Assembly (NCBI RefSeq): GCF_000819745.1
Contig: NZ_CDDA01000034.1
Span: 1-64,000, forward strand
Reading direction: 5' to 3'
DNA from: Aeromonas bestiarum
GTDB taxonomy: Bacteria; Pseudomonadota; Gammaproteobacteria; Enterobacterales; Aeromonadaceae
Length of the DNA: 64,000 nucleotides
The position numbers were made by a program, and so were the translations under genes. A model generated the notes under the pieces. That model ran no database searches, was not told where the DNA came from, and was given only the letters and a program-made list of their open reading frames with translations. Below, one piece after another: positions 54,334 through 62,677 of the stretch (positions are counted from its first letter, which is position 1; the number at the start of each line of letters is the position of its first letter).

Positions 54334-55087
54334 GATGGCGCAGGGGAGTCTGCCCCGTATGCTGTCTGAAGAAGCTGATGAAGGCGCTGTCGCTGGAGAA
54401 CTCCAGCGAAGCGGCCACCCGGCTGATGGGCACGTCCTCGGCCAGCAGTTCCATGGCGCGCAGCAGACGCCACTGCTGGCGCCAGGCCTGATAGCTCATG
54501 CCTGTGTCTCGCATGAAGATGCGGCCTATGGTCTTGTCACTGGCACCCACCCGTCCGACCAGCCGGTTGAGCCGATCGGGCAGGGTGTCGCCCCGTTTTA
54601 CCTCCTGCAACCAGGCCGTCAGGCGCGGATCTGCCGGTAGCGGCAGTTGCCAGGATTCCCGCGGCGCTTGCGCCAGCTCCTCCATGAACAGCGCCAGCAT
54701 CCGGCTCTGCTCCACCTCCGGTTTCTCCCATGGCCAGAGTGCCATTCGTTCTATGATCTCCCGCAGCAGCGGGTTGACCGCCATCACCTGCACACTGGCT
54801 GGCAGCTCGGGTTGTGGCCGGAAGTAGAGGGAGCGATAGGCCACCACACCGCGCATCAGCACTCTGTGGGGAGTGCCCGCCGGCAGCCAGGCTGCCCGGC
54901 TGGGTGGCAGCAGACAGACCTGGTTCGCCAGCTCTATGCTCATGCAACCCGCCTGGGCAAACAGCAACTGATGGCGCTGATGCTGATGCAGGCCCGAGTC
55001 GTGCCAGCCGAGCGCGGAGGCAATGCCGATCACGCTGCCAGCCAGGCTGTCCGGGTCAAAAGGGTGATCGGGGAGAATAAAGGCCAT
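54263..55087 (-). CDS. AraC-family transcriptional regulator
   Basis: A 274-residue regulator with an N-terminal cupin-like sensor domain (about 10-130: H-D-S-G-L-H-Q-H-Q-R-H-Q-L-L-F-A-Q-A-G) and a C-terminal AraC HTH (about 160-258: A-S-D-K-T-I-G-R-I-F and F-S-S-D-S-A-F-I-S-F-F-R). It is divergent from an MFS pump and probably controls it; a perfect inverted repeat lies between them. The proline-rich C-terminal tail after residue 258 is unusual. Confidence 0.9.
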   Translation of the reverse strand: MAFILPDHPFDPDSLAGSVIGIASALGWHDSGLHQHQRHQLLFAQAGCMSIELANQVCLLPPSRAAWLPAGTPHRVLMRGVVAYRSLYFRPQPELPASVQVMAVNPLLREIIERMALWPWEKPEVEQSRMLALFMEELAQAPRESWQLPLPADPRLTAWLQEVKRGDTLPDRLNRLVGRVGASDKTIGRIFMRDTGMSYQAWRQQWRLLRAMELLAEDVPISRVAASLEFSSDSAFISFFRQHTGQTPLRHLNSQGESHRPNSPPPPGYPAPVA

Positions 55088-55088
55088 G

Positions 55089-55133
55089 TGTCCGATTATT
55101 GATGTTTATAGTCCTGCTTATTGTAATCGGACA
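55089..55133. promoter_or_regulatory. inverted-repeat operator between araC-type gene and MFS pump
   Basis: TGTCCGATTA (55089-55098) and TAATCGGACA (55124-55133) form a perfect 10-bp inverted repeat with 25 bp between the arms. The right arm lies where the -35 of the pump promoter should be (TAGAAT -10 at 55147-55152), as expected for an AraC-type activator. Confidence 0.65.
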
Positions 55134-55179
55134 GTCGGCATCTCTCTAGAATAACGACCTCTTGTGAAGGAGGTTTGTC

Positions 55180-56307
55180 ATGAACAACAAGTTGCCACCG
55201 CTCTGGCTGGTGGTTGGATTGATGATGTTTCCCCAGATAGTGGAGACCATCTACAGCCCTGTGCTGACGCATATCGCGAGCCAGTTCAGGGTAAGCGACG
55301 GGCAGGCATCCCAGACCCTGTCGGTCTATTTTCTGGCGTTTGCCGTGGGCGTGGTCTGTTGGGGGCGGCTCTGCGATCTGATCGGGCGACGTCCCGCCAT
55401 GCTGGCGGGTCTGTTCACTTACGGGCTCGGCACCTTGCTGGCATTGCTGGCCAACCAGTTTGAGGTGTTGCTGCTGGCCCGGGTCATCTCGGCCTTTGGG
55501 GCCGCCGTGGGATCCGTGGTGACCCAGACCATGCTGCGCGACAGCTACCAGGGCAGCGATCTGGCCCGCGTCTTCTCGGTCATGGGGGTCGCGCTATCAC
55601 TCAGCCCCGTGCTGGGACTGGTGAGCGGCGGCCTGTTGGCCGAGCAGTTTGGCTATCTCGGTGTCTTCAGCGGCTTGCTGGTGCTGGCCCTGATGCTGGG
55701 GGGGATCGCCGGCTGGCGGCTGCCAGAAACCCGTCCCGTGATGACCACTCGGGTTGCCCTCTGGCCATTGGCATGCCGCATGGTGCGGGATGGCGGACTC
55801 TGGCGCAGCGCCCTGCTGGTCGCCCTGTTCAATACCATGCTGTTTGGCTACTACAGCCTGGCACCGTTTCTGTTTGCCGGATTGGGATTGAATGCCAGCG
55901 AGTTTGGCTATTCCGGCCTGGCGTTGGCGCTGGCGACCTTGATCGGCAGCCTGCTGAACCGGCGTTTGCTGGGCATGGGCTGGTTGCCATCAGCGCTGAT
56001 CCGGCTGGCCTCTGTGCTGGCGCTGGGGGCTGGGGTTGCCGTGTGGGCAGGTCAGGATTCGCTCTGGTTCCTGCTGCCCATGATGGGAGTCGTGGTGGCC
56101 TTTGGCATCGCCATCCCCAATGTGTTGAGTCAGGCCTTGCTGTCTTATCGGGAGGTGGCTGGCAGTGCCGGTGCCCTGTTCGGACTGGCCTACTACCTGC
56201 TGCTCAGCCTGGGATTGGCGCTGGCGGCCGCTTTGCAGGATCTGGGTCTGCTGCTCCTTGGCTGCGGCCTGTTGGCCGTACTGTGCAGCGGCCGGCGTTC
56301 CACGTGA
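55180..56307 (+). CDS. MFS drug-efflux transporter (Bcr/CflA type)
   Basis: A 375-residue, twelve-helix major-facilitator protein. The loop 2-3 motif A is C-D-L-I-G-R-R-P-A-M-L, and motif C-like L-S-P-V-L-G-L-V-S-G-G-L-L marks a drug:H+ antiporter of the Bcr/CflA type. AAGGAGG precedes the ATG. It is divergent from its likely AraC-type regulator. The last codons and stop lie inside a parS site, so the C-terminus (R-R-S-T) may be shaped by that element. Confidence 0.9.
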   Translation: MNNKLPPLWLVVGLMMFPQIVETIYSPVLTHIASQFRVSDGQASQTLSVYFLAFAVGVVCWGRLCDLIGRRPAMLAGLFTYGLGTLLALLANQFEVLLLARVISAFGAAVGSVVTQTMLRDSYQGSDLARVFSVMGVALSLSPVLGLVSGGLLAEQFGYLGVFSGLLVLALMLGGIAGWRLPETRPVMTTRVALWPLACRMVRDGGLWRSALLVALFNTMLFGYYSLAPFLFAGLGLNASEFGYSGLALALATLIGSLLNRRLLGMGWLPSALIRLASVLALGAGVAVWAGQDSLWFLLPMMGVVVAFGIAIPNVLSQALLSYREVAGSAGALFGLAYYLLLSLGLALAAALQDLGLLLLGCGLLAVLCSGRRST

Positions 56308-56311
56308 AACA
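56296..56311. other. parS: parS site at the end of the MFS gene
   Basis: CGTTCCACGTGAAACA matches TGTTTCACGTGAAACA in 14 of 16 positions and TGTTCCACGTGAAACA in 15. It contains the MFS stop codon and directly abuts the kdpE echo. Confidence 0.87.
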
Positions 56312-56404
56312 TCAGCTGTCGATAAAACGGTAGCCGATGCCGGATTCGGTTCCGATCAGGCTGGGTTGCTGGGAATGTTGCCGCCCAGCTTCTTGCTGCA
56401 ACAT
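56312..56404 (-). repeat. kdpE 3'-end echo carried by a 30-codon ORF
   Basis: Directly after kdpE, a 92-bp diverged copy of its 3' end lies in the same direction. Its ATG overlaps the kdpE stop (TGATG). The first codons (M-L-Q-Q-E-A-G-R-Q-H-S) are out of the kdpE frame, but an indel restores it, so the ORF ends Q-Q-P-S-L-I-G-T-E-S-G-I-G-Y-R-F-I-D-S and stops exactly where KdpE stops (Q-Q-P-S-L-I-E-T-E-S-G-I-G-Y-R-F-I-G-S). The TGATGTT after the echo is the edge of a parS site and recurs after the real kdpE stop. Confidence 0.78.
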
Positions 56405-57087
56405 CAGCTGCCGATAAAACGGTAGCCGATGCCAGATTCGGTTTCGATCAGACTGGGTTGCTGGGGGTTATCTCCCAACTTCTTGCGCAGGCTGGCGATG
56501 ACGATGCGCAGGTAGTGGGTATCTTCCTTGTGGCTCGGTCCCCAGATGTCGTTGAGCAGCTGGGTCTGCATCACCAGCTTGCCGGGGTGGCACACCAGGG
56601 CCTGCAGCAGGGCGAACTCCTTGCGAGACAGGGGGATCTCTTCCTCCTTCATGGTCACCTTGTGGCTGCTGGCGTCCAGAGTCAGGCCGCATTGCGGAAA
56701 GTGGCGGCATTCGCCGCTGCTGACCCCGGCTCGCTGGCGCAGCAAGACGCGGATGCGGGCCATCATCTCCCCAATGCCGAACGGCTTGCTCATGTAGTCG
56801 TTGGCGCCCGCGTCCAGCAACCGCACCTTCTCCTGCTCCGAATCCCGCGCCGACAGCACCAGTACCGGATGTTGATGGTGCTCACGAATCGTCTGCAGTA
56901 TCTGGATGCCGTCTCCGTCCGGCAGGCCGAGATCCAGGATCACCAGATCGGGATTGAGGTGGCGATACTGCTCCAATCCCTCATTGACGCCCACCGCCTC
57001 GCTGACCTGATGGCCCTCGGCGATCAGGCTGATCCGCAGAAAGCGGCGGATCGCCGCTTCATCATCAATGACCAGGATATGAGCCAT
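56404..57087 (-). CDS. kdpE: KdpE response regulator
   Basis: A 227-residue OmpR-type response regulator with acidic pocket D8-D9, phosphoacceptor D52 (V-I-L-D-L-G-L-P-D) and switch lysine in S-K-P-F-G. The C-terminal winged helix ends E-S-G-I-G-Y-R-F. It activates the kdp potassium-uptake genes on phosphorylation by KdpD. GGAGG precedes the ATG. It follows kdpD by 83 bp; its own 3' end is duplicated downstream. Confidence 0.97.
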   Translation of the reverse strand: MAHILVIDDEAAIRRFLRISLIAEGHQVSEAVGVNEGLEQYRHLNPDLVILDLGLPDGDGIQILQTIREHHQHPVLVLSARDSEQEKVRLLDAGANDYMSKPFGIGEMMARIRVLLRQRAGVSSGECRHFPQCGLTLDASSHKVTMKEEEIPLSRKEFALLQALVCHPGKLVMQTQLLNDIWGPSHKEDTHYLRIVIASLRKKLGDNPQQPSLIETESGIGYRFIGS

Positions 57088-57170
57088 CTAGCCTCCAGCG
57101 GCGAATGTTGGGGAGGGAACTGGCGATGGCAGCATGCACTCTCTGCCGCCATGACAAAGGATGGGATCCA

Positions 57171-59759
57171 TCATACCTCCGGTGAGTTGAGGGTGAGCGG
57201 CAGTGAGATGCGCATGCAGGTGCCGTTGCCGTTGGGGCCGGAAAATGCCCAGATGCGGCCGCCATGGGCCTCTATCATAGCGCGGGAAATGGCGAGGCCA
57301 AGCCCGGTGCCGCGACTGCCGCAATCACCGACCGGCTGGGTGTAGAACAGATTGAAGATCTTGTCCCGATCCGACTCGGCGATGCCGACCCCGATGTCGA
57401 TGATGTCGATGATGAGATCCGGATCCGCCAGCATCACCTTGAACTCTATGGGGGTGCCGGCCGGCGAGTAGCGGGAGGCGTTGTCGAGGATATTGACCAG
57501 CACCTGCTCGATCAGGGCGCCGTGCACGTAGAGCTGGGGGATCTGCTGATCGAAGTGCACCAGCAGCTTGTGCTGGCGCCAGGAGGACTCCAGCCGCTTG
57601 CGGGCGCTCTCCACCAGATCCGCCAGGTCGACCCAGTCCCGTTTCAACTGGAAGTCCGGTGAACCTATGCGAGTCATGTCCAGCAGGTTCTGCACGTAGC
57701 TGTGCAGGCGGCGCGCCTCGTCCTGCACCGAATGTAGCAGTTCGTTGCGATCCTCTGCACTTATCCGATCACCGTATTCCAGCAAGGTGCTGCCGGCCCC
57801 CATTATGGTCGCCAGCGGCGTCTTCAGATCGTGGGAAACCGACGAGAGCAGGGCGGCGCGCATCCGATCCGTCTCCGCCTGCAGCTGGCTGTCGGCCAGC
57901 CGCTCGTTGAGATCGATCCGGGCCAGGGCGGCGCGTATGTCGGTGAGCAGGGCCTGCAGCTGATGTTCGGCCGAGGAGGCGAGCGGGTTGGACAATCGAA
58001 TGCCGAGCACCAGATCATCGGTGAGATGGTGATATTGCGCCTCGGCGGCATTGAGGGTGGCCGTGTGGGCGCCGGCGCTCTGCTTCTGGGCCAGGCACCA
58101 GTCGATGGCCGCCTTGTCGGTCTGCCCGGGTCTGTGCTGAGCCGATCCCGCCCTGTGCTGATAATCCTGATCGAGGGCAAAGACGGGCTGGGTCAGGGCC
58201 AGCGAGATGGCCTGGGTGCCTTGCCTGAGCACCTCTTCCGGGCTGCTGGCGGTGGCCAGCCCCTGGCTCAGCGACAGCAGGGCATTGCCGAGCTGCTGGG
58301 TCTCGCGCAGGCCGATCAGCTGTTGCCGCTGGCGGGAGGCGAGTCGTCCCGCCGTCATGCCGACGATGAGCAGCACGAACAGGGTGAGCAGGTCGCTGTG
58401 GCTGGCCACGTTCAGGGAGAAGTAGGGAGCGGTGAACAGCAGATTGTGAGCGACGAAGCCCAGCACGGCTGCCAGTATGGCGGGCACCAGACTGGTGGTG
58501 AGCGCCGTGGCCAGCACCCCCAGCACGAACAGCAGTGGCAGGGAGGCGGGCGGCAGCCAGTGGGAGAGTCCCCAGGCGGTCGCCGAGGTCACCGCCATTA
58601 TGGTGATGGCCAGCAGGCTCTGGCGAATATCCTTGGGGTGGAGTGGTTGCAGCCCCAGGCCTGGCTTGCGTTTCTCCGTGTCCACCAGCGTGATTTCGAG
58701 CCCCTGTGCCTGCTTGAGCAGGTGCTGCACCAGGGAGCGGCGCCAGGGGGCCTTGTGGGGTTTGCCGAGCAGCAGCTGGGAGACCTGTTGCTGTTCGGCG
58801 GTTTCCAGCAAGGTGCTGGCCACCGCCGGGCTGGAGAGGGTCAGCACCTTGGCACCTAGGTGAGAGGCCAGCGCCAGCGCCTGCTCCAGCTCGGCGGAGC
58901 GTTGCCCCTTGCTGTCGATGTGCACCACCAGCCAGGGCAGCTGGCGGCGCTGGGCGAAGCGGTGGCCATAGCGCACCAGCGCCGAGCCGTGCTGATCGCC
59001 GAGGCAGACCATCAGCTTGCCCCGCAGCGGCAGCGTGGCCTTGCCCGCAGCCTGCCACTGCAGTTGCAGATCCCCCTCCACGTGGCTGGCGGCGGTCTGC
59101 ATCGCCAGCTCGCGCAGGGCGGTCAGGTTGTTGAGGGAGAAGAAGGATTGCAGGGCGGCCTTGGCCTGATGGGGCACATAGACCTTGCCCTCCTTGAGCC
59201 GGCCGAGCAGCTCCTTGGGGGGCAGGTCTATCAGTATGATGCTGTCCGCTTCCAGCAGCACCTGATCCGGCAGTGTCTCCTTGACCCTGACCCCGGTAAG
59301 TTGCCACACCAGATCGTTGAGGCTCTCTAGGTGCTGTACGTTGAGGGTGGAGTAGACGTCGATGCCGGCACCGAGCAGCTCCTCCACATCCTGCCAGCGC
59401 TTCTCGTGACGGCTGCCCGGGGCGTTGCTGTGGGCCAGCTCATCCACCACCACTATGGCGGGTTTGCGTTCGAGCAGCGCATCCAGATCCATCTCCTCCA
59501 GCCGTTGCTGGCGGTGGAGATGGATCTGGCGCGGCTGGATGGCGAGCTTGTCGAGCAGGGCCAGGGTCTCCTGACGGCCATGGGTTTCCACCACGCCGAT
59601 CAGGATGTCGATCCCTTCCCGTGCCTGTTCCCGCACAGCTTGCAGCATGGCGTAGGTCTTGCCTACGCCGGGGGCGGCGCCGAGAAAGACCTTCAGCTTG
59701 CCCTTGTGTTCCTGCTCCAGGCTCGCCAACAAGGCATCGGCCCGCACCTCATCACGCAT
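57171..59759 (-). CDS. kdpD: KdpD sensor histidine kinase
   Basis: An 862-residue potassium/turgor sensor. The N-terminal KdpD domain has Walker A G-A-A-P-G-V-G-K-T and Walker B V-V-V-D-E-L-A-H. A USP-like domain, four membrane helices (about 395-485) and a GAF-like domain follow, then HisKA with S-V-S-H-D-L-K-T-P and HATPase with G-T-G-L-G-L-A. It is about 30 residues shorter than E. coli KdpD. The first 20 codons are present in two further tandem copies upstream; the AGGAG before this ATG lies inside the last of them. Confidence 0.96.
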   Translation of the reverse strand: MRDEVRADALLASLEQEHKGKLKVFLGAAPGVGKTYAMLQAVREQAREGIDILIGVVETHGRQETLALLDKLAIQPRQIHLHRQQRLEEMDLDALLERKPAIVVVDELAHSNAPGSRHEKRWQDVEELLGAGIDVYSTLNVQHLESLNDLVWQLTGVRVKETLPDQVLLEADSIILIDLPPKELLGRLKEGKVYVPHQAKAALQSFFSLNNLTALRELAMQTAASHVEGDLQLQWQAAGKATLPLRGKLMVCLGDQHGSALVRYGHRFAQRRQLPWLVVHIDSKGQRSAELEQALALASHLGAKVLTLSSPAVASTLLETAEQQQVSQLLLGKPHKAPWRRSLVQHLLKQAQGLEITLVDTEKRKPGLGLQPLHPKDIRQSLLAITIMAVTSATAWGLSHWLPPASLPLLFVLGVLATALTTSLVPAILAAVLGFVAHNLLFTAPYFSLNVASHSDLLTLFVLLIVGMTAGRLASRQRQQLIGLRETQQLGNALLSLSQGLATASSPEEVLRQGTQAISLALTQPVFALDQDYQHRAGSAQHRPGQTDKAAIDWCLAQKQSAGAHTATLNAAEAQYHHLTDDLVLGIRLSNPLASSAEHQLQALLTDIRAALARIDLNERLADSQLQAETDRMRAALLSSVSHDLKTPLATIMGAGSTLLEYGDRISAEDRNELLHSVQDEARRLHSYVQNLLDMTRIGSPDFQLKRDWVDLADLVESARKRLESSWRQHKLLVHFDQQIPQLYVHGALIEQVLVNILDNASRYSPAGTPIEFKVMLADPDLIIDIIDIGVGIAESDRDKIFNLFYTQPVGDCGSRGTGLGLAISRAMIEAHGGRIWAFSGPNGNGTCMRISLPLTLNSPEV

Positions 59760-59875
59760 TCCCGTACTCCTGCTCCAAGCTTGCCAGCAAGGTGCCAGCC
59801 GTTACCTCATCACGCATTCCCGTACTCCTGCTTCAGGCTTGCCAGCAAGGCGCCAGCCGTTACCTCGTCACGCAT
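59752..59875 (-). repeat. two 58-bp upstream copies of the kdpD 5' end, each a 21-codon ORF
   Basis: ATGs at 59875, 59817 and 59759 (kdpD itself) are spaced exactly 58 bp. Each upstream copy encodes M-R-D-E-V-T-A-G-x-L-L-A-S-L-x-Q-E-Y-G-N-A and ends in TGA; the shared ATGCGTGA makes each stop overlap the next start. The ORFs are 59810-59875 and 59752-59817. The upstream copies differ at about four positions from each other and more from kdpD (M-R-D-E-V-R-A-D-A-L-L-A-S-L-E-Q-E). Each carries an AGGAG positioned for the following start, so serial translational coupling into kdpD is possible. Confidence 0.85.
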
Positions 59876-59936
59876 TGTTATCCTTATCGAGCAACCGCTG
59901 GCTCAGTTCGAAAATGTGGGATACCGGTCCTCTCTA

Positions 59937-60458
59937 TCAAGCGCCCTTGTCGAGCTGCAGGTTCAGCTGGAGTATGTTGACCACTTGCGGGCCAAGGATA
60001 CCAGCTTGTGCACTGGACTTGACCTGCTCCGTCAGCAAGGCGGGATCCAGCCCTCGCTGTTTGGCCACTCTTTCCACCTGAGCCAGCACGGCATCCACCG
60101 GCAGATGGGGGTCCAGGCCGGAGGCGGATCGGGTCAGCATGGCGGGTGATGCGTCACCGGTTGGCGCCTGGGCCTCGGTGTTGGCAAACTGGGCCCGCAG
60201 CGGTGAGCTCATGCCCAGATTGGATGCACCACCGCCTATGGTGGCGAAGTCGCTGGCGGAGGGGCGGGAGTGGAAGTACTCGGCCCGCTCGAATTTCTGC
60301 GCCAGCAGGGCACTGCCGATCAGCTGCTGTTTGCCGTTGGTTAGCTGGCTGCCGTTGGCCTGCCAGGGGAACATCAGCTGGGCCAGCCCGGTCACCGCCA
60401 GCGGGTAGCCGACACCCAGCAGCAGGGTCAGGGTCAGCAGGGTTCTGATTGCTATCAT
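59937..60458 (-). CDS. kdpC: KdpC subunit of the potassium-transporting ATPase
   Basis: A 173-residue KdpC with one N-terminal membrane helix (about 3-25: T-L-L-L-G-V-G-Y-P-L) and a periplasmic domain with the conserved Y-F-H-S-R-P-S-A and S-A-S-G-L-D-P-H-L-P-V-D-A. It stabilises the KdpA-KdpB complex. The start at 60458 follows AGAGA; an earlier in-frame ATG would prefix 16 unconserved residues. It is separated from kdpB by a kdpB 3'-end echo. Confidence 0.96.
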   Translation of the reverse strand: MIAIRTLLTLTLLLGVGYPLAVTGLAQLMFPWQANGSQLTNGKQQLIGSALLAQKFERAEYFHSRPSASDFATIGGGASNLGMSSPLRAQFANTEAQAPTGDASPAMLTRSASGLDPHLPVDAVLAQVERVAKQRGLDPALLTEQVKSSAQAGILGPQVVNILQLNLQLDKGA

Positions 60459-60521
60459 GATTCTCTTGCTCCAAACAGATTGATGGGGTGCAGGCCAGGC
60501 TTGCACCCCGCTATGTCGTCG

Positions 60522-60620
60522 TTACACCAGACCCAGGCCTGTGATGACCAGATCGATCAGCTTGATGCCCATGTATGGGGGCACGATCTGGCCGTGGATA
60601 CCATCGTGCGGCGTTTTCAT
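60522..60620 (-). repeat. kdpB 3'-end echo carried by a 32-codon ORF
   Basis: A second copy of the kdpB end lies 98 bp downstream of the first. Its ATG overlaps the kdpB stop (TGATG). The ORF begins [11 protein letters not shown] and then copies the KdpB C-terminus: I-V-P-P-Y-M then [15 protein letters not shown], identical to KdpB over its last 15 residues. The codons differ silently (GAC/GAT, ACC/ACA, GGG/GGT, TTG/CTG) and the stop is TAA instead of TGA. It reads in a different frame from kdpB. Confidence 0.82.
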
Positions 60621-62677
60621 CACACCAACCCCAGGCCGGTGATGACCAGGTCGATCAGCTTGATTCCAATGAAGGGCACTATCAGGCCACCGACGCCGTA
60701 GATCAGCAGGTTGCGGCGCAGCAGGCTGGCGGCGGATCCCTTCAGGCTGACACCGCGCAGGGCCAGCGGTACCAGCGCCACTATGATGAGGGCGTTGAAG
60801 ATGATGGCCGACAGAATGGCGCTCTGCGGGCTGCCCAGTTGCATCAGGTTCAGTGCCCCCAGCTGCGGATAGGCGGCGATGAACAGGGCCGGCAGTATGG
60901 CGAAGTACTTGGCCACGTCATTGGCGATGGAGAAGGTGGTCAGGGCGCCGCGGGTCACCAGCAGCTGTTTGCCGACCAGCACCACGTCCAGCAGCTTGGT
61001 GGGATTGGAATCCAGATCCACCAGATTGCCCGCCTCCTTGGCGGCCTGAGTGCCTTCGTTCATGGCCAGACCCACGTCGGCCTGGGCCAGCGCCGGGGCG
61101 TCGTTGGCACCGTCACCGCACATGGCGACCAGGCGGCCATCGGCCTGCTCCTGGCGGATATAGGCCAGTTTCTTCTCGGGGGTGGCTTCGGCGATGAAGT
61201 CATCCACCCCGGCTTCGGCGGCGATGGCGGCGGCGGTCAGCGGGTTGTCCCCTGTGATCATCACTGTCCGTATCCCCATGTGACGCAGGATCTGGAAGCG
61301 GGCCTTGATGCCGGGCTTGATGATGTCCTTGAGGAACACTACCCCCAGCAACTTCTCGTGGGTACAGACCAGCAGCGGGGTGCCGCCCTGGCGGGCTATG
61401 TTGTCGACCGACTTGAGGATCAGCTCGGGCACCGCCTTGCGCTCGAGGGAGAGGTAGTTGAGCACAGCATCCACAGCCCCCTTGCGATATTGATGACCGT
61501 TGCGATCCAGTCCGCTCAACCGGGTCTCGGCGCTGAACGGGATCAGCTTGTCACTCTCCAGCTGGCTCGGCTTGGCCATGCTCTTGCCTGCCAGAGTCAG
61601 GATGGACTTGCCTTCCGGCGTATTGTCGCCGAGGGAGGCCAGCATGGCTGCCTGGGCCAGCAGGGAGGGATCCACGCCGGGGGCCGGGATCAGCTCGTCG
61701 GCCATGCGGTTGCCGAAGGTGATGGTGCCCGTCTTGTCCAGCAGCAGGGTGCGCACGTCACCGGCGGCCTCCACGGCGCGGCCCGACTTGGCAATCACGT
61801 TCAGCTTCACCAGCCGATCCATGCCGGCGATGCCGATGGCGGAGAGCAGGCCGCCTATGGTGGTCGGGATCAGGGTGATGAAGAGGGCGAGCAGGTAGAG
61901 CCTGGGCACCTGGGTGCCGTTGTAGTTGAGGAACCAGGGCAGGGTAGCCACCACCAGCAGGAAGATCAGGGTCAGACCCACCAGCAGGGCATCGAGTGCC
62001 ATCTCGTTCGGGGTCTTCTGGCGCTTGGCTCCTTCCACCAGCGAGATCATCCGGTCCAGCGTGCTCTCACCCGGATTGTTGCTGACCCGTACCCAGATCT
62101 CGTCCGAAACCACAGTGGTGTTGCCGGTCACGCCGCTGCGGTCGGTGCCGGATTCGCGGATGACGGGGGCGGATTCACCCGTGATGGCCGCCTCGTTGAC
62201 CGAGGCGATGCCGGCCACCACTTCACCATCGGCCGGGATCATCTCGCCGCTGCGCACCAGCACCAGATCGCCTTTCAGCAGGCTGGTGGCGGGCACCCAT
62301 TCACCCTGTCCATCCTTGGCATCCGTGACCCGGCGCGCCTTGAGCTGGCTCATGCCGGCCTTCAGGCTGTCGGCTCTCGCCTTGCCGCGTCCTTCGGCCA
62401 GGGTCTCGGCGAAGTTGGCAAACCAGAGGGTCAGCCAGAGCCAGGCGGTGAGCTGCCAGGCCAGGCTGGGAGCCACGCCCGACAAGGGTTGGCCCAGCAG
62501 GGATTCCACTGTCGCCATCACGGCGGCCAGCCAGAGGGTGAACAGTATGGGGCTGCCAAACAGTGCCTTGGGGTTGAAGCGATAGAGGGCTTCGACCATG
62601 GCTTGCACAATTTGCGAGCTCTGTTTCTTGGCCTTCACCTTCTCGGTGCGGGCCGTCATTGAGATGGACTTGCTCAT
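60620..62677 (-). CDS. kdpB: KdpB catalytic subunit, P-type potassium ATPase
   Basis: A 685-residue P-type ATPase with actuator motif T-G-E-S (166-169), phosphorylation motif D314-K-T-G-T and hinge [10 protein letters not shown]. It hydrolyses ATP to drive high-affinity K+ uptake through KdpA. The start overlaps the kdpA stop by one base (TAATG). Full length compared with E. coli (682). Its 3' end is echoed immediately downstream. Confidence 0.99.
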   Translation of the reverse strand: MSKSISMTARTEKVKAKKQSSQIVQAMVEALYRFNPKALFGSPILFTLWLAAVMATVESLLGQPLSGVAPSLAWQLTAWLWLTLWFANFAETLAEGRGKARADSLKAGMSQLKARRVTDAKDGQGEWVPATSLLKGDLVLVRSGEMIPADGEVVAGIASVNEAAITGESAPVIRESGTDRSGVTGNTTVVSDEIWVRVSNNPGESTLDRMISLVEGAKRQKTPNEMALDALLVGLTLIFLLVVATLPWFLNYNGTQVPRLYLLALFITLIPTTIGGLLSAIGIAGMDRLVKLNVIAKSGRAVEAAGDVRTLLLDKTGTITFGNRMADELIPAPGVDPSLLAQAAMLASLGDNTPEGKSILTLAGKSMAKPSQLESDKLIPFSAETRLSGLDRNGHQYRKGAVDAVLNYLSLERKAVPELILKSVDNIARQGGTPLLVCTHEKLLGVVFLKDIIKPGIKARFQILRHMGIRTVMITGDNPLTAAAIAAEAGVDDFIAEATPEKKLAYIRQEQADGRLVAMCGDGANDAPALAQADVGLAMNEGTQAAKEAGNLVDLDSNPTKLLDVVLVGKQLLVTRGALTTFSIANDVAKYFAILPALFIAAYPQLGALNLMQLGSPQSAILSAIIFNALIIVALVPLALRGVSLKGSAASLLRRNLLIYGVGGLIVPFIGIKLIDLVITGLGLV

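Noticed and set aside
60522-60620. The 32-codon ORF after kdpB as kdpF
   Set aside because: Its sequence is a copy of the KdpB C-terminus, not a KdpF-like peptide, and kdpF normally precedes kdpA.
60575-62662. Plus-strand ORF of 695 codons opposite kdpB
   Set aside because: Mirror frame of kdpB; no domain motifs and glycine/glutamine/histidine-rich composition.
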